Shown here: positions 1-8,743 of the stretch, one piece after another
Layout of the letters: each line of letters opens with the position of its first letter
How positions within the stretch are numbered: the stretch's first letter is position 1
Source: DATGPD01 sp031423015
Lineage (GTDB): Bacteria > Planctomycetota > UBA1135 > UBA2386
DNA: 64,000 bases
Reading direction: 5' to 3'
Assembly: GCA_031423015.1 (NCBI GenBank)
Contig: JANPER010000221.1
Coordinates: 17,290-81,289, forward strand
Position numbers and translations under genes: made by a program
The notes under the pieces: generated by a model
Seen by the model: only the letters and a program-made list of their open reading frames with translations
Database searches by the model: none
What the model was told of the DNA's origin: nothing

Positions 1-223
1 CGCTCGAGGACGGTGACCGACGGGTGGTGCGCGGCGCTTCGTGCCTGATGCGAGTCCCGATATCGCCTTGCCTGAGCGCGCGCCGGCCGATCGGCGGAGC
101 CCCGAGGGAACATTTTGGCTTTCGCTGCGCGTGCACCGCTCGTGACTGACAAACAGACTTCGAGAGCGCGCCGTCGATTCACGGTTCGCTCGCACACAGA
201 GTGGAAGAACGAGGGAATGACCC

Positions 224-619
224 ATGCGTAGTGACAAGAGCGACGACGGCGCAGCTCCCGGGCGCGAACCGTCTCCCAAGTCTGACAAAGGCAAGCAGCC
301 GCCCATGGCCAAGGTCGCCGTGCGTTGCACGCCTGCCGTGGAGATCAAGCTGCGGAACTGGCCGCCGCCGGGCCAGAGCAAGAAGCAGGCGGCCGAGTTG
401 GCGCGCAAGATCGCCGTCGATGTCGAGCAGCGGCTGCTGAGCCTGGTGACCGAAGCGAGCGCCGCAGCGGGTCACACAACGCTGCTTAGCGGACCGAGCT
501 GCCACATGGTCGGTTGGGATGAAGTGACCGTGATGGAGAACGGTGCCGAGGTGCACTATCGCATCGAGCATTACGCGTGCGACGACGGCTCGACCTATGA
601 CCTGCAGGTGCCGATCTGA
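224..619 (+). CDS. Conserved-looking small protein of unknown function
   Basis: A 131-residue soluble protein that I do not recognise. The first 30 residues are Lys/Pro/Ser-rich and probably disordered. The rest looks like a compact mixed alpha/beta domain, with a helical stretch around residues 45-75 (KKQAAELARKIAVDVEQRL). There is no signal peptide or membrane segment. The ATG at 224 is preceded by GAGGGA about seven bases upstream, which supports this start; an ATG seven bases earlier meets a stop after four codons. It is convergent with the broken decarboxylase gene downstream. Codon use resembles its neighbours, so it is probably a real gene. Confidence 0.6.
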   Translation: MRSDKSDDGAAPGREPSPKSDKGKQPPMAKVAVRCTPAVEIKLRNWPPPGQSKKQAAELARKIAVDVEQRLLSLVTEASAAAGHTTLLSGPSCHMVGWDEVTVMENGAEVHYRIEHYACDDGSTYDLQVPI

Positions 620-649
620 AGTCGGGGCAAGCCCATCGCGAGCGCCATG

Positions 650-2019
650 TCAGCCGCCCACCAGCGCCTGACACCGGCGCACCGACTCCCGCACGTCGTC
701 ATCGCTGGTGCGCGGGTTCACCACGCAAAAGCGCAGCGCGTAGCGGCCGGCCACGCGCGACGACGACAGCATCACGAACCCGTCGGCGAGCAGGGCCTCC
801 AATAGGCGCTGCGTCGCCGCCTCGCCGGCCGCGACCGCGAAGGTGAACACCGACAGGCTCGGTGGCGTGACGATGGTGAAGCGCGGGTCGGCGGCGAGGA
901 GGTCGCACGCGAGCCTGGCGAGGCGCAGGTCGTTGACGATCGCGGCGCGGATCTGCTGCACGCCGCACGCGCGCAGCAGGAACCACAGCTTGAGCGCGCG
1001 GTTGCCGCGCGACAGTTCCTGACCCCGCTCGAAGAAGTTCACCTCGTTGCGGGGCACGTCTTGCATGTAGCCGGCGTGATCGGCGGCGAACGCAGCGCGT
1101 AGCTCGTCGAGGCGTGGCGTCAGCAGGCAACCGCACTCGAAGGGGGCATACAGCCACTTGTGCGGATCGAGCGTGATCGAGTCGGCCTGTTCCCAGCCAG
1201 CGAGCTTGCTGCGCTCCTCGGGCAGTAACCCGATCGCGCCGCCATACGCGCCGTCGACATGGAACCACATGCCATGGCCGCGGCAGAGATCGCCGAGCGC
1301 GCGCAGCGGATCGATCGCACCGGTGGTGGTCGAGCCGGCGTTGGCGCACAGGAACGCGGGCCACTTCCCAGCCGCCGCGTCTTCTGCCACCGCGGCGGCG
1401 ACCACGGCCGGATCGAGCGTGAGGTCGGCACGCGTGGCAGCGTGCGCACGTGGGTCACGCCGAGTACGCGCGCCGCCTTGGCCATCGAATAGTGCGTCTC
1501 AGCGCCCACGTAGACCACGGCGCGGGCGCGCTCGCTCGGTCGCCGGCTGAGCGCTGCGGCCAGCGCGCTGGTGTTGGCCAACGAGCCACCGCTGGTGATC
1601 ACGCCGCCGAACGCGGTGGGCAACGCGAGCGCTTGGCGCAGCCAGGCGACGACCAGCAGCTCGAGTTGTGCCATCGCCGCGCCCCCGAGCCAGGTGCCGA
1701 CAAACAGGTTGGTGGCGGCGGCCGTCATCTCGCCGATGGCCCCGGCCCAACTTCCCGGTCCCGGGATGTAGGCGAAGAAGCGCGGGTGGTTGACCTGCGT
1801 GCTGTGCGGCAGAAGGTCTTCGAAGAAGCGCTGCAGGCAAGCCTCGATCCCAAGCCCAGTCTCCGGCAGCGGCTCGTCGACGATCGCGGCAAGTTCGGCG
1901 GCGGTGTAGCGCCGCGCCACGCGCTGCTGGCGCTGGTTCGCGAGGTGGTTTACCGCGCGATCGATGGCGGCGTAGCCGGCGCGACGCATGGTCTCGAGAT
2001 CAGGGTTCAACGGGAACAT
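650..2019 (-). pseudogene. PLP-dependent group II decarboxylase, broken by a single frameshift
   Basis: This resembles aromatic-L-amino-acid, tyrosine and glutamate decarboxylases of PLP group II, which decarboxylate amino acids in the cytoplasm. The N-terminal two thirds start at the ATG at 2019 (MFPLNPDLETMRRAGYAA) and carry the fold-type I features HPRFFAYIPG and TSGGSLANTSALAAAL. The reading frame then shifts near 1421-1440. The remainder, including the Lys motif LDPHKWLYAPFECGCLL expected to bind PLP and a normal C-terminus, is in another frame. Both halves are otherwise intact and join without a gap to a normal length of about 456 residues. That fits a very recent one-base deletion or an assembly error. 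The gene is divergent from the radical SAM gene at 2186. Confidence 0.85.
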
Positions 2020-2185
2020 CGCGCGCAGCGTCGCCGCGCAGGGTCCTTGGCGCCCGAAGAAATCGCAGCATGCGGGTGGCGCGCCGCGCGGACGTCGTGC
2101 TCGAGGAGTGAGTCGGCGCGCGCAGCCGCGGTTGACTTCCGTCGGCGCGCCGTCGAACATCCCCGCCTCGCGCCAGGAAACCACG

Positions 2186-3604
2186 ATGTCTCGACTTCAA
2201 GCGATGTGGGCGGCCTTTCGGCACCCGGTTCATCCCGAGAACCGCAAGAACCTCGCGCGCGTGCGCGAGCGGGTGCCGGAGAAGTTCAAGACGCCGCAGC
2301 AGATGTATGGCGTGCACGGCGAGGGCTGCGGGGCGACCATCGGCGCGATGCCGCGCTGCGACTTTGCGTGCCGCGGTTGTTACCTCGGCGAGGACGCCAA
2401 CAAGATCCCGGCGGAGGGGCTCGACGCGATCAAGGCGCAGATGCGCGTGCTGCGCCAGCAAGTTGGCCGCTGGGGCAACCTGCAGCTCACCGACGGCGAG
2501 ATCACGCTGCGCCCCGAGTCCGACATCATCGAGCTGCTGCGCTACGCGCGCGAGATCCAGCTCCTGCCGATGCTGATGACGCACGGCGACACCTTCCGGC
2601 GCAACCCCGGCATGCTCGAGCGGCTGGTGCTCGGCGGTCTGCGCGAGGTGAGCATCCACATCGACACCACGCAGCGGGGCCGGCGCGGTGACATGTATCG
2701 CTTTGCCAAGACCGAAGAAGAACTCAATCCACTGCGCGACGAGTTCGCTGAGATGGTGCGCGAGGTGCGGCGCAAGACCAAGAAGCAGCTGCGCGCGGCG
2801 TCGACGATGACGGTGACCAGCGACAACCTCGTCGGCGTGCCGACTGTGGTCGACTGGATGGCGCGCAACGCTGACGCGTTCTGCCTCATCAGCTTTCAGC
2901 CCATCGCGCAGGTCGGCCGTACCGAGGACGGGCTTGGCGGCACGGTCGAGATCGATCATCTGTGGCGGCAGATCAGCGTCGGCATGTGGGGCACGCCAGA
3001 CCACGTGCATCGGCTCGACCGCGGCGTCACCTTCCTTGGCCACCCCGAGTGCACGCGCTACGTCACCGGCGCGGTGCGCACCAGCAACGACGGTAAGCGT
3101 GAGTATCTGTCGACGCGCGACTTCGGCGACGACAAGACCGACCAGCGCGTGCGCGCGTTCTTCAAGCGCTTTGGCGGCATCACCTTCCGCTCCGATCGTG
3201 GCGTCCTGGAGATTGGTGCCCGCGCGCTCGGCATGCTGGCGCACGCGCCGTTCTTCTTTGGCTGGAACACGCTGCCGTACGCCTGGAAGTGGCTCAGCCG
3301 CATCGGCGATGGTCATCCGTTGCGCGCGCTCGGCGGCTTGCTCAGCAAGCGGATCAAGCTGCACGGCTTGATGTTGTCGAGTCACCACTTCATGAGCCGG
3401 CAACAGATCGAAACGCCACTCGGGCGTGAGCGTCTCGACCTGTGCATCTTCCACGTGTCGGTCAACGGCAAGATCGTGTCGATGTGCGAGGCGAACGCGC
3501 TCGGCGTGCGCGACCAGTACTACGCGGCGCTCATGCCCAAGGATGCGCCGGCGGCGCCCGTGGATCGTGAACTCGTGGGCACGGGTGCTCATCGTCGAGG
3601 CTGA
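2186..3604 (+). CDS. Radical SAM domain protein of unknown substrate
   Basis: A 472-residue protein with the radical SAM cluster motif C58-x3-C62-x2-C65 (MPRCDFACRGCYLG), expected to bind a [4Fe-4S] cluster and S-adenosylmethionine. TDGEITLRP and REVSIHIDTT fit the following beta strands of the TIM-barrel core. Four further cysteines lie outside the core (residue 48 and the C-terminal half), but they do not form an obvious SPASM pattern. The ATG at 2186 is preceded by AGGAAA about six bases upstream; an upstream in-frame extension lacks such a site. The 3' end overlaps the next gene by about 38 bp, so the two are probably co-transcribed. The substrate cannot be told from sequence. Confidence 0.85.
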   Translation: MSRLQAMWAAFRHPVHPENRKNLARVRERVPEKFKTPQQMYGVHGEGCGATIGAMPRCDFACRGCYLGEDANKIPAEGLDAIKAQMRVLRQQVGRWGNLQLTDGEITLRPESDIIELLRYAREIQLLPMLMTHGDTFRRNPGMLERLVLGGLREVSIHIDTTQRGRRGDMYRFAKTEEELNPLRDEFAEMVREVRRKTKKQLRAASTMTVTSDNLVGVPTVVDWMARNADAFCLISFQPIAQVGRTEDGLGGTVEIDHLWRQISVGMWGTPDHVHRLDRGVTFLGHPECTRYVTGAVRTSNDGKREYLSTRDFGDDKTDQRVRAFFKRFGGITFRSDRGVLEIGARALGMLAHAPFFFGWNTLPYAWKWLSRIGDGHPLRALGGLLSKRIKLHGLMLSSHHFMSRQQIETPLGRERLDLCIFHVSVNGKIVSMCEANALGVRDQYYAALMPKDAPAAPVDRELVGTGAHRRG

Positions 3605-4406
3605 CAATGCGCTGGGCAGCCGGTGCGGCGATGTAGACGACGGCTTTGCGTTGGCGGCGCTGCTCGGAGGCAACGTGGCGGCGATGACGGTTGTCTCGAC
3701 GTTCGGCAACACCAGTGAGACGGAGGCCGATGCCAACAACCGGGCGCTGGTCACCGTGAGCGGCGTGCGGGTGCGGCATGTGCGCGGTGCCGCGCGGCGT
3801 GGGCAGCAAGACGCTGAGGCAGTCACGTTGCTGTGCGACGCGGGCAAGGACGCAGTGCTGCTGGCGCTCGGGCCCCTGACGACGCTCGCGGCGGCGCTTG
3901 TGCGCAATCCCGACCTCCAGCTAGCGGGCGTCGTCGTGGTCGGCGGCGACATGCAAAGTCGCGGGCGCTGGCCGCCGCTTTGGCCGCACGAGTTCAACTT
4001 CTGTCTCGACCGCAAGGCAGCGTGTGCGGTGTTCGCCTCGCATCTGCCGCTCACGCTGGTGCCGCTCGACGTGGGCCGCCGCATGTTGCTGCCGCGACGT
4101 TACGTCGAGGCGCTGCCCGGCCGCGTTGGGGGTTACCTAGGCCACCACGCAGCCCGCCGATTGACGCGCAATCGAAGGTGGCTCCGGGTCGACGCCCTGC
4201 GTGGCTACGACCTGCTGGCGGCGATGACCGTGCTGGCGCCCGACCTGTTGCAGTGCAGCGAGCAGCGCATTCGCCTGCACCGGCGTGCCTTCCTTGCGCG
4301 CGGCGTGGGGCGCGAGGTCAAGGTCGTCGTCGACTTCGACGCGCCGGCAATCTTGGCGACGCTGGCGGCGCGCGTGGGTCGCCTCGGCGCCCCTCCACAG
4401 GAGTAG
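3567..4406 (+). CDS. Inosine/uridine-preferring nucleoside hydrolase-like protein
   Basis: About 279 residues of the nucleoside hydrolase (IUNH) family, which cleaves ribonucleosides to base and ribose using a Ca2+ bound by an N-terminal Asp cluster. The usual DTDxGxDDAxAL motif appears here as EADNALGSRCGDVDDGFAL (residues 11-29): an Asp and DVDDGFAL are present, but the spacing is longer than normal. Later family landmarks are VVVVGGDMQSRGRWPP, PHEFNFCLDRKAA and LTLVPLDVGR. The start is uncertain: GTG 3567 or GTG 3585. Both overlap the end of the radical SAM gene, which implies translational coupling. The altered metal site means that hydrolase activity is likely but not certain. Confidence 0.7.
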   Translation: MNSWARVLIVEADNALGSRCGDVDDGFALAALLGGNVAAMTVVSTFGNTSETEADANNRALVTVSGVRVRHVRGAARRGQQDAEAVTLLCDAGKDAVLLALGPLTTLAAALVRNPDLQLAGVVVVGGDMQSRGRWPPLWPHEFNFCLDRKAACAVFASHLPLTLVPLDVGRRMLLPRRYVEALPGRVGGYLGHHAARRLTRNRRWLRVDALRGYDLLAAMTVLAPDLLQCSEQRIRLHRRAFLARGVGREVKVVVDFDAPAILATLAARVGRLGAPPQE

Positions 4407-4527
4407 GCCGCGACAATCCTCGGTAACTCCGCATGGTCGAACGGCCAGCCGGCGCGTAGCTTTCGGTCCTTCGAGCGCCGCGAGAGTTCGCGACGCAGGC
4501 TAGCCCACGGTCTTGGTCGTTCGCACG

Positions 4528-5301
4528 ATGCTCAATCTGCCACAACACAGCGGCACCCGCGCGTGCCTGCTTCTCATGGTCGCGTTGTCTTCGTGCACCA
4601 CCTACGTGCCACCGCCCGAGGTCTCTTTGACGGGCGTCGATCCGCAGGCCGCATGGTCGCGCGTGCTGTCGGCCCATGTAGACAGCGAGGGCCGCATCGA
4701 CTTCGACGCGATGAAGGCCGACAGCCGCGACCTCGACGTCTTCGTGGCGTGGGTGGCGCTGAACGATCCGCAGTCGAAGCCGGCGCTGTTTCCAACGCGG
4801 CAGGATCAACTCGCCTTCTACCTGAACTCCTACAACGCGCTGGCGATGTACAACGTTCTGCACGCAGGTGTGCCGCCCGCCGACACCGCCAAGTTCTTCT
4901 ACTTCCGTGCGCTCAAGGTGGGCGGTCGCTGGATCTCGCTCTACGACTACGAAAATCAGGTGATCCGGCCGCTGGGCGAAGAGCGCGTGCACTTCGCGCT
5001 CAACTGCATGGTGCGCGCGTGTCCGCGCTTGCCGCAGACGCCGTTTTCGGCGACGCAGCTCGACGCACAGCTAGACACAGCGGCGCGCGAGTTCTTCAAC
5101 AAGCCGCTGCACGTCGAGCTTCGCCCCAACGACAACAAGGTGCGCTTCTCACAGATCCTCGAGTTCTACACCGAGGACTTCCTGAAAAAGGCGCCGAGCC
5201 TCATCGACTATGGCAACCGCTACCGGCAGCAAGCGATCCCGGCGGCGTTCCAGGTTGAGTTCATTCCCTATGACTGGGCACTGAATCAGAGCCCGCAGTG
5301 A
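4528..5301 (+). CDS. DUF547 lipoprotein
   Basis: A DUF547 family protein of 257 residues. The N-terminus ends in the lipobox LSSC, so it should be lipidated and attached to a membrane. The DUF547 core is clear: QLAFYLNSYNALAMYNVL, then LYDYENQVIRPLG, then RVHFALNCMVRACPRLP with its conserved Cys. The family has no agreed enzymatic role; the arrangement of conserved Asn, His and Cys suggests a catalytic or thiol function, which is only inference. The ATG at 4528 gives a clean signal peptide. Its stop overlaps the GTG of the next gene (GTGA at 5298), so the two are translationally coupled and may work on the same envelope process. Confidence 0.88.
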   Translation: MLNLPQHSGTRACLLLMVALSSCTTYVPPPEVSLTGVDPQAAWSRVLSAHVDSEGRIDFDAMKADSRDLDVFVAWVALNDPQSKPALFPTRQDQLAFYLNSYNALAMYNVLHAGVPPADTAKFFYFRALKVGGRWISLYDYENQVIRPLGEERVHFALNCMVRACPRLPQTPFSATQLDAQLDTAAREFFNKPLHVELRPNDNKVRFSQILEFYTEDFLKKAPSLIDYGNRYRQQAIPAAFQVEFIPYDWALNQSPQ

Positions 5302-5714
5302 AGCAGCTCGCGCGCACGTTGCAGGTTCTGTTGGCGCTGCTGCTGTGCGCGACGGCGTTGGGCAAGGCCTTGGACGTGCCGGGCTTCGTCGCGGTGATCC
5401 GCACCTACGAGGCGCTGCCGGAGTTCGCCTTGTGGCCGGTCGCGGTCGGCATGATCGTCGTCGAGGCGACGCTGGCTCTGCTGCTCGCGCTCGAGGTCAA
5501 ACCGCGACGGACCGCCACCGCGTGCGCCCTGCTGCACGTGGCGTTCGCCACGTGGGCGATGATCGCGCTGGTGCGCGGGCTGCACGTGCCCAACTGCGGC
5601 TGCTTTGGGGTCTTCCTGGTGCGCCCTCTGACGTGGAGCACGGTGTGCGAGGACGGCGTGGTGGTGGCGGTGAGCCTGTTGCTCTGGCGCTTGGTACGTC
5701 CGCCGGCGTCGTGA
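5298..5714 (+). CDS. MauE/DoxX-like integral membrane protein
   Basis: A 138-residue protein with four predicted membrane helices. It resembles the MauE/DoxX-like family of small membrane proteins involved in redox or disulfide handling. The third and fourth helices flank the motif NCGCFG, a CxC pair typical of MauE-like proteins that could exchange electrons with an extracytoplasmic thioredoxin. The GTG start overlaps the stop of the DUF547 lipoprotein by four bases, so both are made together. A link between the DUF547 Cys and this CxC pair is attractive but is only inference. It ends about 45 bp from the convergent aroB. Confidence 0.75.
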   Translation: MKQLARTLQVLLALLLCATALGKALDVPGFVAVIRTYEALPEFALWPVAVGMIVVEATLALLLALEVKPRRTATACALLHVAFATWAMIALVRGLHVPNCGCFGVFLVRPLTWSTVCEDGVVVAVSLLLWRLVRPPAS

Positions 5715-5758
5715 CGGTCACCGCGGTGTCGTTCAGTCGAACGGTATCCACGGTTGAT

Positions 5759-6811
5759 TCAAGCAGACTCGAGCGCAGTCGCGAGCACGGGCCAGCTGAG
5801 GAACACGGTGGTCGACGCGCCGATGGCGGTTGGCACGACAAAGTGGATTCCGTCGCCGCGGACCTTCTTGTCGCGCCGCAAGAACGGCATCAACTCGGTG
5901 GTGGGCGGCAGGGAGTCTGCTTGGAACGCGTAGCGCACTAGAAGTTGGCGAGCGCGGGCGACGTCGGCGGCGGCGAGGTGGCTGCCTTGCGCGGCGACGC
6001 TGAGCGCGAAGTGCAGGCCGCGCGCGACGGCGATGCCGTGCGGCAGCGTGTAGCCGCTGTGGGCTTCGAGTGCGTGGCCGAGGCTGTGGCCCAGATTGAG
6101 CAGACGGCGCGCGCCGCGTTCGTCGAAGTCTGACTCCACCAACGCGATCTTGGCGGTGAGCCCCAAGCGGACGCACTGCGTCAGCGTGTGGTGATCGCGG
6201 GCCAACACCGCGTCGGCGTTCGCTTCGAGCAGCGCGAACAGCTCGGCGGACAGGCCGAGCGCCACCTTGAGCAGTTCGCCGAGCCCCGAGCGAAACTCGA
6301 CCTCGGGCAAGGTTTGCAAGAACGCCAGGTCGATGAGCACGAGGCGCGCGGGGTGAAAGGCGCCGACCAAGTTCTTGCCCTCCGGCAGGTCGATCGCGGT
6401 CTTGCCGCCGACGCTGCTGTCGACCATCGCCAGCAGAGTGGTGGGCACCAGCACGAAGTCGAGGCCACGCGCGTACAGCGCTGCCGCCAGGCCGCCGAGA
6501 TCGCCCACGCTGCCGCCGCCCACGACCACCAACACGGTGTCGCGGTCAACCGCAGCGCGAGCGAGCGTGCGCAGCACGTTCTCGAGCTCCGAGAAGGTCT
6601 TGGCCGCTTCGCCGCCGTGCACGGTCAAGCGCGGCTCCAGGTCGCGCAAGGCGTCGGCATGGAGCGCGCCGACGCGCGCATCAATCAGCGCAAACCGCCT
6701 GCGTCGCTCGCCGAGCCGTGCCAACATCCCGTCGAGGTCGCGCGCCGTCTCGACGCCAAGCAAGACTTCGGTGGCCGGTGCGCGCGGTGGTGCGCAGCGC
6801 AACGCAATCAC
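5759..6811 (-). CDS. aroB: 3-dehydroquinate synthase
   Basis: The second enzyme of the shikimate pathway. It converts 3-deoxy-D-arabino-heptulosonate 7-phosphate to 3-dehydroquinate with NAD+ and a divalent metal, in the cytoplasm. At 350 residues it has normal length. Family motifs are all present: GGGSVGDLGG (98-107, NAD), PTTLLAMVDSSVGGK (123-137), GKNLVGAFHP, the metal Glu in GLGELLK, and the metal His in NLGHSLGHALE and HGIAVARG, plus RRDKKVRGDGIHFV near the end. The GTG start at 6811 overlaps the stop of a 46-codon ORF by four bases (GTGA), implying coupling. It is the last gene of a minus-strand run beginning at the esterase. Confidence 0.97.
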   Translation of the reverse strand: MIALRCAPPRAPATEVLLGVETARDLDGMLARLGERRRRFALIDARVGALHADALRDLEPRLTVHGGEAAKTFSELENVLRTLARAAVDRDTVLVVVGGGSVGDLGGLAAALYARGLDFVLVPTTLLAMVDSSVGGKTAIDLPEGKNLVGAFHPARLVLIDLAFLQTLPEVEFRSGLGELLKVALGLSAELFALLEANADAVLARDHHTLTQCVRLGLTAKIALVESDFDERGARRLLNLGHSLGHALEAHSGYTLPHGIAVARGLHFALSVAAQGSHLAAADVARARQLLVRYAFQADSLPPTTELMPFLRRDKKVRGDGIHFVVPTAIGASTTVFLSWPVLATALESA

Positions 6812-6948
6812 GTCGCGCTCGCGACCGGCGTCTCCGGCGACCCTCGTCGGCGTCGCCGCCGAAGGAGCAGGCCTTCCTCGTAGCCCGAGTGGTCACGCCG
6901 GTCACGTCGGCTCAGCCCGAAGAACAACAGGATCATCACCGCGGTCAT
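6808..6948 (-). CDS. Small membrane-anchored Arg-rich peptide, coupled to aroB
   Basis: A 46-codon ORF starting MTAVMILLFFGLSRRDRRD. A short hydrophobic N-terminus (about residues 3-12) is followed by a basic tail with a run of six Arg. The layout resembles a small single-pass or membrane-edge peptide. It starts 21 bp after the DUF2911 stop, and its TGA overlaps the GTG of aroB by four bases, the arrangement of translationally coupled genes. No clear Shine-Dalgarno sequence is seen. I do not recognise a family. It could be a short leader whose translation feeds ribosomes into aroB rather than a functional protein. Confidence 0.45.
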   Translation of the reverse strand: MTAVMILLFFGLSRRDRRDHSGYEEGLLLRRRRRRGSPETPVASAT

Positions 6949-6969
6949 CAGGATAACGGTACCGGGGAG

Positions 6970-7563
6970 TCAGTCCTTCTTCGTGCCCGCGGCTTCAGGC
7001 TGCTTGGCTGGCGTCGCCGTCGCTGGCTTGCCGACCACGAACGGCACATCGGCGCGTAGCGGGCCGAAATGAACGCGCAGATTGCCCTGCTTGCCCTCGG
7101 CGGCGGCGATCGGCGTGATGCTGAGCCGGCTGGCTGCGTGCTTGTCGTCGCGCTCGGTGTTCATCGCGATGGCGCAGATCTCCTGGTCCTTGTCGCTCAG
7201 GAGCACGAGGTGCCACACCAGATCCTCGTCGATGCGGAACGTGAGCTTGTAGGAGCCTGCCGACAGCGCGTTGCCGCCGAGCTGCGTGTCCTTGCTGAGT
7301 TTGAGCGAGCCCTTGAGGTAGCTCGTGATGTACTGCTCGTTGTAGTACTTGCGTGCCTGCGTTCCCCCGGCGCCTTTGTCGTTCAGTTGGCGCAGCCAGC
7401 CGCCACCGGCCGTGGTGAACGCGGCAAACGAAACCGAGACCTCGGTGTCCTTGTCGAAGGCCAGCGCATGCGTCGCGGTGGGAGCCTTCTCGTTGGTGTT
7501 GGTCTGTGCCGGCGCAATCGCGACGAATGCGCACAACGCGGCGAGGTTGGCGAGAGTGTTCAT
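6970..7563 (-). CDS. DUF2911 secreted protein
   Basis: A 197-residue protein with a signal peptide at residues 1-19 (MNTLANLAALCAFVAIAPAQ). The mature part matches the DUF2911 pattern: LSAGSYKLTFRIDEDLVWHLVLL, a central region around SKDTQLGG, and a C-terminal beta strand pair ending in GNLRVHFGPLRADVPF. DUF2911 proteins are exported and have no established function. The ATG at 7563 was chosen because it gives the signal peptide; a longer upstream reading frame adds a charged, non-secretory segment. It lies between the AhpD-like gene (61 bp upstream) and the small ORF before aroB. Confidence 0.8.
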   Translation of the reverse strand: MNTLANLAALCAFVAIAPAQTNTNEKAPTATHALAFDKDTEVSVSFAAFTTAGGGWLRQLNDKGAGGTQARKYYNEQYITSYLKGSLKLSKDTQLGGNALSAGSYKLTFRIDEDLVWHLVLLSDKDQEICAIAMNTERDDKHAASRLSITPIAAAEGKQGNLRVHFGPLRADVPFVVGKPATATPAKQPEAAGTKKD

Positions 7564-7624
7564 TGGTGATGTGTTCGGGGGCTGGTGGATCAGCGCGCCT
7601 GCGCGCCGGTTGTCATTCGAGAGG

Positions 7625-8134
7625 TCACTCGGCGGGCTTGTCGAACAGGCCACCCAAGTGGAAGTTGGCGATGTCAGAGCGATCGACGATGGCGGCCGCC
7701 GCGACGCCGAGCGTCACCGCGATGACCTCGGAGATCTCCTCGGCGGTGGCGCCTTCCTTCTTCGCCTTGCGCAGATGCCCCTCCAGACAGCCCTTGCAGC
7801 CGTGCGACAACGACGCGGCGATGGCGACGAACTCCTTGGTCTTGAGGTCGAGCTTCGTCTTGCCGTAGGTGGCCTTGTAGAACTTGAAGTACAGCTCCTT
7901 CAGGTCCGGGGTCAGCAACGCGTACGACCGCATCATCGAACTCGGCAGCCGCCCGTCGCCGACGATCGCCGGCTCCTTGGGGTTGCCGTGGGCTTGGCCG
8001 TTGTTCGGAGGCGCGTCGGTGGTGGGGGCTGGATGGATGGGCGATGCCTGCGTGGGAGCCGGCGCCTTGGGAGTTGGCTTCTGACCCTTGGCGGCAGACG
8101 ACGGGGCGGGCGGCTTGGCGACCGGCTTTTTCAT
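7625..8134 (-). CDS. AhpD-like / carboxymuconolactone decarboxylase family protein
   Basis: A 169-residue protein. The first 60 residues are a Pro/Ala/Lys-rich, probably disordered extension. The rest is an all-helical AhpD-like domain. The diagnostic redox motif SHGCKGCLEGHLRKAKKEGA (residues 109-128) has CxxC followed by His, preceded by TKEFVAIAAS with the usual Glu. Proteins with this E/CxxC/H layout are small peroxidases or thiol reductants; those without the cysteines are decarboxylases. Here the cysteines are present, so a thiol redox role is more likely. It sits between the Nudix and DUF2911 genes on the same strand, with gaps of 61 to 102 bp. Confidence 0.85.
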   Translation of the reverse strand: MKKPVAKPPAPSSAAKGQKPTPKAPAPTQASPIHPAPTTDAPPNNGQAHGNPKEPAIVGDGRLPSSMMRSYALLTPDLKELYFKFYKATYGKTKLDLKTKEFVAIAASLSHGCKGCLEGHLRKAKKEGATAEEISEVIAVTLGVAAAAIVDRSDIANFHLGGLFDKPAE

Positions 8135-8236
8135 GCGGCGTTGTGTGGACGGAGACGGGACGGGACTGTCAGGCCGAAAGCTAACGATTGCCGTCCGACG
8201 AGAGGCAACGGATTCTCTCGAAGTTGCCCGTCGACT

Positions 8237-8665
8237 TCAGCCGCGCACGCGCAGTTGCAGCTTCACCAGCAGATCCCGGTCGCCAGCGATCTCGATCGTG
8301 TGAAACGCCCGCTCGAACGGCATCCACGCGCAGTCGCCCACCATCGGTCCGGGCACCACGGCGGGCGCGGGGCAACCGGGGGCACCCGCCTGGTAGCCAA
8401 ACGGCCACTCGACCAGGCCCATGTCGCCAAACAGTTCTTTGCTGGGCGCCGATAGGTCCAGCAAGTGCAGTGGCTTCGTCAGGCCGGTCTCCGCCTTGAC
8501 TTCGCGCAACACGGCGTCCTTGAGGTGCTCGTCGAGCCCGATGGGGCCAACGACGGGTCCCATGGGCCACTCCAGCCGGGGCTTCCGGCGCAGCAAGAGG
8601 TACTCGATCTCCGCCGCCATCACGCGGAAGACAAAGACGCGCACCTTGTGGTCGAGGGCGAACAT
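8237..8665 (-). CDS. Nudix hydrolase
   Basis: A 142-residue Nudix-fold protein. Nudix enzymes hydrolyse a nucleoside diphosphate linked to another moiety. The Nudix box is GPIGLDEHLKDAVLREVKAE plus TGL (residues 40-62), matching Gx5Ex7REUxEExGU except that the first Glu of the EE pair is Ala. The remaining Glu residues (46, 55, 59) can still bind Mg2+, so activity is plausible. The substrate cannot be inferred. The ORF starts at ATG 8665 and stands in the minus-strand run between the esterase and the AhpD-like gene. Confidence 0.83.
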   Translation of the reverse strand: MFALDHKVRVFVFRVMAAEIEYLLLRRKPRLEWPMGPVVGPIGLDEHLKDAVLREVKAETGLTKPLHLLDLSAPSKELFGDMGLVEWPFGYQAGAPGCPAPAVVPGPMVGDCAWMPFERAFHTIEIAGDRDLLVKLQLRVRG

Positions 8666-8743
8666 GAGCCGCTCCCGCCTCTATCGTCCATGGCCCTACC
8701 AAGTTGTGGGCTCGACCAAGTTTTTTGCTGCCTGGCGTCTCGT

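Noticed and set aside
2000..4084. Long open frame on the minus strand opposite the radical SAM and nucleoside-hydrolase genes
   Set aside because: It is the antisense of two well-supported genes, rich in Arg/His/Ala with no domain pattern; long shadow frames are expected at this GC content.
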